The position numbers and the translations under genes are program-made. A stretch of 64,000 nt of DNA from an uncultured Bacilli bacterium. GTDB lineage: Bacteria; Bacillota_I; Bacilli_A; RF39; UBA660. Positions 35,977 through 44,246 of the stretch are shown here, piece after piece (position 1 is the first letter of the stretch; the number at the start of each line of letters is the position of its first letter). Location: the NCBI GenBank assembly GCA_934162665.1, contig CAKPJN010000008.1:1-64000 (forward strand), read 5' to 3'. Below the pieces are notes generated by a model. The model was not told the DNA's origin. It searched no databases and saw nothing but the letters and a program-made list of their open reading frames with translations.

Positions 35977-36385
35977 TTATATCACCCATTGATTCTGTTT
36001 CTGATGTCATTTTAATATATTGGATTACTCTTACACCACCAAACATGGCTATTTCATATTTTTTTATAGTCTCATATCCTTCATGAATAGCTGTCAAATC
36101 ATATGTTGTATATTTTGGTATTTCTTGAGCCTTTAAATCAACTATTCCTGTTGGAGCTAGCAATTCAATATTATTTATGATTCCACTTGAATCTGTTTTT
36201 CCTTGAAAAAAGATTACTTTATCGTTTTCTATGTCTTTAGTGATTAAGATTTCTGCATTTTCTATTGGAATAGCCTGGTAGGCAGTAAAGGCCTGGATCT
36301 TCAGATAACCTTTATCTGGATTTTCTTCAATAAACTTTTTATATTCTTCCGTTTTTTTAAATTCTTCATAAGTAATTAAATTCAT
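35966..36385 (-). CDS. Carboxypeptidase-regulatory/CnaB-like beta-sandwich protein
   Basis: 139 residues. After a helical start (EEFKKTEEYKKFIEENPDKG) it contains a beta-sandwich (LKIQAFTAYQAIPIENAEILI, GKTDSSGIINNIELLAP, YTTYDLTAIHEGYETIKKYEIAMFGG) of the CarboxypepD_reg/CnaB type. No signal peptide. It overlaps both neighbours (4 and 11 bp), so it is cotranslated with the LysM protein and the SpoIID-like protein. Possibly a structural spore-surface component. Confidence 0.65.
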   Translation of the reverse strand: MNLITYEEFKKTEEYKKFIEENPDKGYLKIQAFTAYQAIPIENAEILITKDIENDKVIFFQGKTDSSGIINNIELLAPTGIVDLKAQEIPKYTTYDLTAIHEGYETIKKYEIAMFGGVRVIQYIKMTSETESMGDINAD

Positions 36386-37218
36386 TGTGTAATCTCCTTT
36401 ATCTTTAATACTTGACCGATTGACAAGTCATCTGTATTCAAACCATTTAACGCTCTTAAATTTTCTATACTAGTATTATATTTTTTAGCAATTGTATAAA
36501 GACTATCTCCACTTTTGACAGTATACATTTGATAAGTAGGCTTTATGTATCCTTCTCCAAAGCATTCTTCTATAATACCAGGCTGTTCTTTACTAGTTGT
36601 TTTTTTCACCTTTAATAATTGTCCTATTGTTAAATTTGTATTTTTTAGGTTATTAATTTCCATTAATTCATTCACAGTCATATTAAACTCTTTAGCTATT
36701 TTATATAAACTATCACCACTTTGTACTATATATGTCATATAATCCACTTCAGGTATAGGAGCCATATTTTTTATTGGTATCTTTAATTTTTGACCTATTG
36801 ATAACAGATTAGTAGATAAATTATTTAGTTTTTTCACTTCATTTACTGTAGTATTATATTTATTAGCAATTGAATACAAGTCATCACCTTTAACAACTGT
36901 ATAAGTAATATAATTTGATTCTGTTTTAATCGGAATTCTTAGTTCTTGTCCTATTGTTAAATTTGCAGATTTTAAATCATTAATATTAATTAATTCAGCT
37001 ACTGTTGTATTATATTTTTGTGCAATAGAATATAGACTATCTCCCCTCCTAACAATATATATAATAGTTGTTTCTGTTGTTGGGATTTTTAAAGCTTGTC
37101 CTTTTATAATACTATTAGATGTTAAATTATTAGCTTCTTTTATATCTTGTATAGGAACTCCAAATTGTCCACTTATTCCATATAATGTATCTCCTTCTTT
37201 AACTATATAAGTTTGCAT
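36382..37218 (-). CDS. Protein of five LysM domains
   Basis: 278 residues formed of five LysM repeats (starting ~3, ~53, ~103, ~158 and ~230) with typical YIVRRGDSLYSIAQKYN openings and GQELRIP closures; an insert of ~25 residues separates repeats 4 and 5. LysM binds N-acetylglucosamine glycans of peptidoglycan. No signal peptide or catalytic domain: as with SafA-type coat proteins it may act inside the mother cell at the spore surface. AAGAGGTG site; divergent from the collagen-like gene at 37322, first gene of its operon. Confidence 0.9.
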   Translation of the reverse strand: MQTYIVKEGDTLYGISGQFGVPIQDIKEANNLTSNSIIKGQALKIPTTETTIIYIVRRGDSLYSIAQKYNTTVAELININDLKSANLTIGQELRIPIKTESNYITYTVVKGDDLYSIANKYNTTVNEVKKLNNLSTNLLSIGQKLKIPIKNMAPIPEVDYMTYIVQSGDSLYKIAKEFNMTVNELMEINNLKNTNLTIGQLLKVKKTTSKEQPGIIEECFGEGYIKPTYQMYTVKSGDSLYTIAKKYNTSIENLRALNGLNTDDLSIGQVLKIKEITQ

Positions 37219-37321
37219 ATTTCACCTCTTTTCATTATATTCATTTAATATAGTAAATAGGTAATTATTATTTATTTTTTTAATATAGTTGCATATTTTA
37301 TATTGAAAGGAGAATATTTTT

Positions 37322-37579
37322 ATGAACAACAATTGTTGTGGACGAGATAATTTATTTGATGATGATAGAGATTGTCCAAAACACCCAAGAAATAGAGTTG
37401 TATTCTGTATGGGGCCTACTGGAGCTACTGGACCAACCGGACCTAGTGGTGGACCAACAGGACCTACTGGACCTACAGGGGCTACTGGAGCTACTGGGCC
37501 TACTGGACCTCAAGGATTAATTGGACTAACTGGACCAACTCCTGCATTACCGAATATCTACAAAACTACAAATTTCTAA
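37322..37579 (+). CDS. 5' part of interrupted collagen-like spore-surface gene
   Basis: 85 codons, with a strong AAAGGAG site. A Cys/Asp-rich N-terminus ([20 protein letters not shown], then VVFCMGP) precedes Gly-X-Thr triplets ([10 protein letters not shown]...). The triplets break off after GLTG, and the frame then ends in [14 protein letters not shown], which does not look native. Collagen-like exosporium proteins (BclA type) have this N-terminus plus a long repeat and a globular C-terminal domain; the missing parts lie in frame at 43153-44187. See the element 37529-43152. Confidence 0.85.
   Translation: MNNNCCGRDNLFDDDRDCPKHPRNRVVFCMGPTGATGPTGPSGGPTGPTGPTGATGATGPTGPQGLIGLTGPTPALPNIYKTTNF
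37529..37561 (+). other. Candidate attL (core plus P'-type arm)
   Basis: Core-like ACTGGACCAACT (37529-37540), followed by a 21-bp arm (37541-37561). The reverse complement of that arm matches the right-end arm 43131-43151 at 15 of 21 positions, and both align at the same distance from the core centre (the W of GGWCC). Confidence 0.6.
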
Positions 37580-37582
37580 TAT

Positions 37583-37812
37583 AGAACAAAAGAATTAAAA
37601 CAAGTTTTAATTCGTCTCAGTCGTTGCCTCCTAAGTTTCCTACTTCACAGATAAGGTAACCCTTATTCTCCATAGGCTTAAATTCCGATAGTCGCTACCG
37701 TACTCTTTTTTATTCCTTACTAACTTTGATAATGTATTTTAATTATTCATACACGGTATTTATAATTACATTGATATCTTATTTGTTTATATTCATACAA
37801 TATTGGTATTAT
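37583..37812 (-). ncRNA. Candidate structured non-coding RNA, copy B (inside the element)
   Basis: Identical in sequence to copy A (28795-29024), with the same terminator hairpin and inner hairpins. It lies 22 bp inside the left junction of the intervening element and is transcribed toward the collagen-like 5' part, so its terminator would also face that gene. Confidence 0.65.
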
Positions 37813-37818
37813 CTTGCT

Positions 37819-37848
37819 ATTATACTTAAATCACCTCCATCTTTACAA
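37819..37848 (-). promoter_or_regulatory. Promoter of the non-coding RNA, copy B
   Basis: TATAAT (37819-37824) and TTGTAA (37843-37848) on the minus strand with an 18-bp spacer, as in copy A. Confidence 0.6.
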
Positions 37849-37935
37849 GAACAATTTTATTATATTCCTAAAACAATTGTTCGCTAATAACATATGCTGC
37901 TTTTTATAAAAATAGGGAGAACTTTCCTTATAAGT

Positions 37936-37957
37936 AAAAAAAGAAAGTAAAACTTTC
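37936..37957 (-). terminator. Probable terminator of the ASST-family gene
   Basis: A small GAAAG/CTTTC hairpin (37943-37947 with 37953-37957) with a long T-run on the minus strand, 36 bp after the stop codon. Confidence 0.6.
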
Positions 37958-37993
37958 CTTTTATTATTTTAATTTTCATTATTGTAGCTAATA

Positions 37994-39970
37994 TTAAAAC
38001 TCAACACTCTTTAAAGTATTATATATCTTTTTGTCTATTTCTAAATATATAGAATATTTACCTTTTAGGCCATCACTATTAATATACTTATTTATTACAA
38101 TACCATTTTTATCTTCATCTTCTGTAAAAATATCAACACATAATGCAGTATATGGCTTTTTACTTACTTTTACATTGTAAATTTTAGAAGTCATATTTTT
38201 ATATAAAATTATATTAACATCTGTTCCTCTAATAAATCTACCGGTAAATATTAGTCTATCTTCTTCTTTTTCAAATTTAATATCATGTTTGTTGTATAGT
38301 TCATCAATACTTTGTACATTTTCTATTAGACCTATCTTTTTAGAAGTTGGTGTTGTTTTTCCAAGGGTACCTAATCTATTTGCTTTTGTTAGTGAAAATT
38401 TTGTATCATTATATAGACTCATTTTTTCCACACGATAATTGTTAGTTGGTAAAATAATTTCAAATATCTTTTTATTATCTTTTATTTCAACTGTATCTGA
38501 TACCAATTTATCGGCACCACCTAAACCGGCTGGTTGATTTTGAACTTTACCATCTTTATAGACAATACCACCTGAGTGAACAATATAGTGATCTTTTTCT
38601 AAATAATCTACATCTGATATGTATGGAGAATAAAAACTACTTCCACGTTCTTTTCCATATTCCCATACTTGTTCAATGGTCATTTTTTTAGTATCTATTT
38701 TATACATGACTCCTCTACTATATGAGTCTTTTGCATCAACGTATTTGTCTTTATCTTTTGATTTGTTATTACCATTATCAAATAGGAAGATATATCCCTC
38801 TGGTGTTACCATAGCTGCATGTTGAGACCACTGCCATTCAAAGTCATCTCCAACTGGAGTAAAGAAATATTTTTTATATTTATTATCCCAATTAGTTGGA
38901 TCACCTATTATCCAATTTAGTTTTCCTGTTTTATAGTCAATATTAATAACTGCGTCTTTATGTCTACCTGATAAAGTTATTGAATTTGTCTTTTTATCGT
39001 ACCAAATTGAATTATTATGGAACCAATCATAACTAGACCAACTTTCACTTTTTCCATCATCCATTTTTAGGATATCTTTTAAATCAAATGTCTTTACAAT
39101 ATTACCAGTTTTACGATCAAGTTCTACAATATAATCTTCAACTGTACCATGTTCATTATTAAAATCACTACTTCCTACTAGTAAGTTACCACTTGGTAAT
39201 TCATAATAATCATGATGATAACCACCCTTTAGACTATATTCATTATATATTTTTCCTAACATATCAATTTCATATAGACCAGTCATATAATATGGATTAT
39301 TTACTAGTCTTTCTGTACTTATTAACATATGTCCATTTTTAAGTCTTGTATTATCCCATAATGCATTACTAGATAAATACCATCTAACATCACCATTAAC
39401 ATCATAGGCACAAGTGTAACCTTTGCTTGATGGTGTAAAGAAATACAAATCATTATTTAATTTATCTTTGTCAGCTTTAATGCTAGTTGGTAAAATAAAG
39501 TCATCTGGTAATTTATCAGTTTTTATAATTAATTCTTTTTTTATTATAGAATTAGAATCTTTATACTCTATAATAACTTTATTCTCTTGATTTGGATATA
39601 GTCCATAAATTGTTAAATAGTGTGTTTTGCTTTTTTCAAAACTATGAGTAAATGTTGTATTATCATCTTTTCCAGTTATAGTAACTTTTGGAGATACTTC
39701 ATTTTCTGTTTCAAATAAAACTAACGCTGTTAGTGGTGATATTTTATATGGATCTAAAATCACATTAGGATTATCTACAGTGTAGCCTTTAGTTTTAAGA
39801 TTTTTTTCATAACCCTCTTGTATTGTTATAAGATGTTTTGTTGTTTTTATTATGTCCTTATTAATATATTTATTATTTAGTGTAGTAAATATTAAAAATA
39901 AGATTGCTACTAATAATATTAGTATTCCTAGTATTAATATTTTTTTGTTTTTTGATTTTTGTTTTTTCAT
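37994..39970 (-). CDS. Arylsulfate sulfotransferase (ASST) family membrane-anchored protein
   Basis: 658 residues: an N-terminal membrane anchor (~10-30), an N-terminal beta domain, and a six-bladed propeller. The four catalytic positions known from E. coli ASST appear conserved: His in YHHDYYELPSG (252/253), FHNNSIWYD (His318), SGRHKDAV (Arg336) and WSQHAAMVTP (His384). ASST moves sulfate between phenols without PAPS. No disulfide-forming DsbL-like partner is seen nearby. It is located inside the intervening element as cargo, with a GGAGG site. Likely extracytoplasmic; the physiological substrate is unknown. Confidence 0.8.
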   Translation of the reverse strand: MKKQKSKNKKILILGILILLVAILFLIFTTLNNKYINKDIIKTTKHLITIQEGYEKNLKTKGYTVDNPNVILDPYKISPLTALVLFETENEVSPKVTITGKDDNTTFTHSFEKSKTHYLTIYGLYPNQENKVIIEYKDSNSIIKKELIIKTDKLPDDFILPTSIKADKDKLNNDLYFFTPSSKGYTCAYDVNGDVRWYLSSNALWDNTRLKNGHMLISTERLVNNPYYMTGLYEIDMLGKIYNEYSLKGGYHHDYYELPSGNLLVGSSDFNNEHGTVEDYIVELDRKTGNIVKTFDLKDILKMDDGKSESWSSYDWFHNNSIWYDKKTNSITLSGRHKDAVINIDYKTGKLNWIIGDPTNWDNKYKKYFFTPVGDDFEWQWSQHAAMVTPEGYIFLFDNGNNKSKDKDKYVDAKDSYSRGVMYKIDTKKMTIEQVWEYGKERGSSFYSPYISDVDYLEKDHYIVHSGGIVYKDGKVQNQPAGLGGADKLVSDTVEIKDNKKIFEIILPTNNYRVEKMSLYNDTKFSLTKANRLGTLGKTTPTSKKIGLIENVQSIDELYNKHDIKFEKEEDRLIFTGRFIRGTDVNIILYKNMTSKIYNVKVSKKPYTALCVDIFTEDEDKNGIVINKYINSDGLKGKYSIYLEIDKKIYNTLKSVEF

Positions 39971-40035
39971 TTTATACCTCCTCGTATATATCTATTTTAG
40001 ATATTAAATATAGATTATACAATAAAGTATAAGTT

Positions 40036-40060
40036 GAAAAAACTCAACTTAGAGTTGAGT
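40036..40060 (-). terminator. Terminator of the XRE regulator gene
   Basis: 8-bp perfect stem (40042-40049 with 40053-40060) with a six-T run on the minus strand. Confidence 0.85.
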
Positions 40061-40069
40061 CTTAATTAT

Positions 40070-40774
40070 TTAGTCACTGCAGTTTTCATTTAACTTTAGT
40101 GGTACCTTATATGAAGTTGTTTTATCATTATAATCAGTTGCGTTTATTTGCAAATATAGTTTTGCTTCTTTGAAGTTACTACAACTTGATTTATATTTAT
40201 CAATATTAAAATTTACATCTTTTAGATAATCTTCTAAAGTAATATTTTTTTGTTTTTCGTTGCCACAATCGCTAATTTTAATTAAAGTATTTCCATCTGA
40301 TTCATAAAGTGTACATTCAATATTTTTATATTTAGTAGTATCATTTCCACCACAATAGTTAATATTAGAGATAAATATTGAAGATTTGGTTTTATTATAA
40401 GCAACACTTCCAGTAATATTAAATTGTTCACAAGTGGTTGATAGTGTTTTGAACTCATAATTATTACTATTTAAAAGATTTATCACTAAAACTATAATTA
40501 TTACTAAAAATATGATGATTATTAAACTAATAAATTTTTTTGAGGGATGAATAGAATCTTTTTTCTTTTTTTCTCCAGTTAAAATATCATTGATATTAAT
40601 ATTAAATTCTTCGCTAATTTGTTTTAGTACAGAGATATCAGGAATATTTTTCCCATTTTCCCATTTAGATACAGCTTGATAAGTTACTCCTAAAATAGAT
40701 GCTAAATCTTGTTGAGTTAAATTATTCTCTGTTCTTAAATTTTTGATAAATTTTCCGATTTTTTCTTGGTCCAT
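40070..40774 (-). CDS. XRE-family HTH protein with membrane anchor
   Basis: 234 residues. An N-terminal HTH (IGKFIKNLRTENNLTQQDLA, VTYQAVSKWENGKNIPDIS) is followed by a short linker, one membrane segment (~81-103) and an extracytoplasmic domain with five or six cysteines that could pair as disulfides. A one-component, membrane-bound regulator; the target is unknown, but its position between the ASST gene and recombinase makes either a candidate. AAAAGGAAAA site. It is divergent from the recombinase operon. Confidence 0.8.
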   Translation of the reverse strand: MDQEKIGKFIKNLRTENNLTQQDLASILGVTYQAVSKWENGKNIPDISVLKQISEEFNININDILTGEKKKKDSIHPSKKFISLIIIIFLVIIIVLVINLLNSNNYEFKTLSTTCEQFNITGSVAYNKTKSSIFISNINYCGGNDTTKYKNIECTLYESDGNTLIKISDCGNEKQKNITLEDYLKDVNFNIDKYKSSCSNFKEAKLYLQINATDYNDKTTSYKVPLKLNENCSD

Positions 40775-40910
40775 ATTTATTTTCCTTTTTTTAAATAATT
40801 TATAATAGTTATTATATCATATCTTTTTAGAACTTATAATCTTTTAGTTAATTATAAATAATCATTCTCATATTTTTCTCATAGATTTAATTGATGGGAG
40901 TTGATTTTTA

Positions 40911-41060
40911 TTGAAGAAAAAAGCAATTGAATACATTTATCAAGAAGAATATTTAGTCTCTGATGATAATTTAGATAAGGAAAGACTAGAGTTTATATTT
41001 AATAAAAAATATTATGATATTATTACAAAAACAGAAAAAGAGAATATAAAATATGATTAG
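40911..41060 (+). CDS. Small ORF upstream of and overlapping the recombinase
   Basis: A TTG-initiated 49-codon frame preceded by GATGGGAG and overlapping the recombinase start by 8 bp. The product (MKKKAIEYIYQEEYLVSD start, TEKENIKYD end) is charged and helical. The tight overlap suggests coupled translation with the recombinase. It might be a recombination directionality factor or a regulator; no family recognised. It could also be only a leader ORF. Confidence 0.55.
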   Translation: MKKKAIEYIYQEEYLVSDDNLDKERLEFIFNKKYYDIITKTEKENIKYD

Positions 41061-43130
41061 TGATAATAAATTACGAGTAGCGCTATACTTAAGATTATCT
41101 GATGAAGATAGATGTAAATTAAATGATTTTCAATTATCAGAAAGTATTAAAAATCAAGAACGAATGTTAGTTGATTACGCTAATGATAAAGGTTGGAAAA
41201 TTGTTGGTATATACAATGATGAAGATTATTCTGGGGCTGATGATAATAGACCCGAATTTAATAAATTATTAAAGGTATGTGAAAATAGAATGGTTGATAT
41301 TGTCTTGTGTAAAACACAATCTAGGTTTACACGTGATATGGAAATTGTTGAAAAATATCTACATAATAAATTTAGAGAATGGAATATAAGATTTATAGGG
41401 ATTGTTGACAATGCGGATACAGCTAATATTGGAAATAAAAAACAGCGACAGATTAATGGTTTAATTAATGAGTGGTATTTAGAAGATACTTCGATTAATA
41501 TTAGAGAAACTTTAAGAAATAAAAGAGAAAATGGACAATTTACTGGTAGTTTTGCCCCATATGGATATATGCGTGATCCTTTGAATAAAAATCATTTGAT
41601 TCCAGATTTTGTTGCAGCTTTAGTAGTTAAGCGTATATTTATTGAATATTCTAATGGTTATGGATTACATAAAATTGTGACAGGTCTTTCTAATGATAAT
41701 ATATTGAGTCCATTAGAATATAAAATAATGAATAATTGTAAATTAAAAATACCTATTACTAAAAAATATAATGATTTAAAATATATTAATAAAACTGGAA
41801 ATTATATAATTAGTGTTAATTATTTTAATAATACTGGTAGGATATTAAACAATCTAGTTACTATAAACTTTTTAACTTCTAATTTCAAAGATTTTTCTGA
41901 TATAGTTAGAATTAAACTAATTAAAAATAATAATAAGTTACTTAAAATTTATTACTCTTTAACAAAGTTAGAAGATCTTGATATTAGATATATTAATAAT
42001 AACTGCTCTATAAAAAATATTGATTTTAATGATGGAAATTGGATAGAGATTGATAACTACTCTGATATACCAAATGATGTTAGTTGTATAGCTACATATG
42101 TAGAAAATCTAGATCGGATGAATGATGTTAGTTATGAATTGGAAGTCAAATTAAAAGAAAATAAAAATAAGTTAAAATATTTTTATCAAGTTTTTTCTTT
42201 TATCGGAAATGATAATCAAGAATTTGATTTTAATATTAAAATTAGAAATAAGTATAGATGGAATGAACAAACTATTAAGAGAATTTTAAAAGATGAGGTT
42301 TATATTGGTAATTTAGTTCAGTTTAAAACAACTAATGTTAGTTATAAAAATAAAAAAATCATTTATAATGATGAAAGTATTTGGATCAGATCAAATGATA
42401 CTCATGAAGCAATCGTTGCTAAAGATGTTTGGGATAATGTACAAAAAAGAATCAAAAATAGAAGGAAATCTTGTAAAAGCGGTAGAGTTCATTTATTAGC
42501 TGGGAAAGTCTTTTGTGAAAATTGTGGTAGATTATTTTGTAAATGTGGCAAAAATAATTCAAATGGTTATTCTTATTTATGTTGCAAAGAAAAAAATAAT
42601 AAATGGGCTAATTGTAATAATACTAAGTATATAAAGGAAGAAGATTTACATCAGTTTATTATTGATAAATTTAATGATTTAATTAATAAGTTTTATAATT
42701 TTGATTTGTTACTAAAAATAAATGATGATGTAGTAGATAATAATATATTTAAAGAAAAAATTAAGGGATTAGAAAATGAAGAATTTAGTATTAATGAAAA
42801 ATTAGATAAAAAAAGTAATTACTTACAAAATTTATATGAAGATTTTAAAAATGGTATAATTGATAATAATGAATATAAAAGTTTAAAAGAAAAATATAGG
42901 GATGATATTAGTTTTTTAAATAATAGAATTAGAAAATTAAAAAAAGAGCTAGATGATATTTATGATTATCAGAAAGAATTAAAGAATAATACTAGTGTTT
43001 TTATAAAATATAAAAGAATCTCTATTCTTAATCATTACATTGTGGATAATTTTATTGAAAAAGTAATTATTGGGGATTATGATAATAAGAATAATCAAAG
43101 AAAAGTTAAAATAATTTGGAACTTTAAATA

Positions 43131-43131
<1 letters not shown>
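41053..43131 (+). CDS. Large serine recombinase
   Basis: 692 residues. The catalytic domain (~1-150) has the nucleophile Ser16 in ALYLRLSDED, YSGADDNRPEF, and QSRFTRD arginines. The recombinase domain starts FAPYGYMRD (~167) but is split by an insert of about 180 residues (~221-400) before WNEQTIKRILKDEVYIG. A zinc ribbon (CENCGRLFCKC ... YLCC) and a C-terminal coiled coil (~560-650) follow. Such enzymes integrate and excise phages and elements using short attP/attB sites. The gene ends exactly at the right arm of the candidate att site, which is typical for integrases. Confidence 0.9.
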
Positions 43132-44187
<1,056 letters not shown>

Positions 44188-44207
44188 TATCTTGGTAAAT
44201 AGCATAA

Positions 44208-44246
44208 AAAAAACGATTTAGGAATTATATCTAAACCGTTTTTTTG
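44208..44246. terminator. Bidirectional terminator between the collagen-like gene and the ATPase gene
   Basis: A 12-bp stem with one mismatch (44210-44221 with 44231-44242), A-run on the left and seven T on the right; an outer GGTAAA/TTTACC pair extends it. Confidence 0.85.

Larger units (their letters stand above)
37583..37932. repeat. 350-bp direct repeat, copy B
   Basis: Gap-free match to 28795-29144; identical for the first 252 bp, then about eleven substitutions in the last 98 bp. Both copies are in the same orientation. Confidence 0.95.

Noticed and set aside
37290..37321. SigK-like -10 (CATATTTTA) ahead of the collagen-like gene
   Set aside because: The -10 fits CATANNNTA but no convincing -35 AC was found at the right distance in this AT-rich DNA; left as a possibility only.
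41226..41411. Minus-strand frame within the recombinase
   Set aside because: Antisense shadow without ribosome site.
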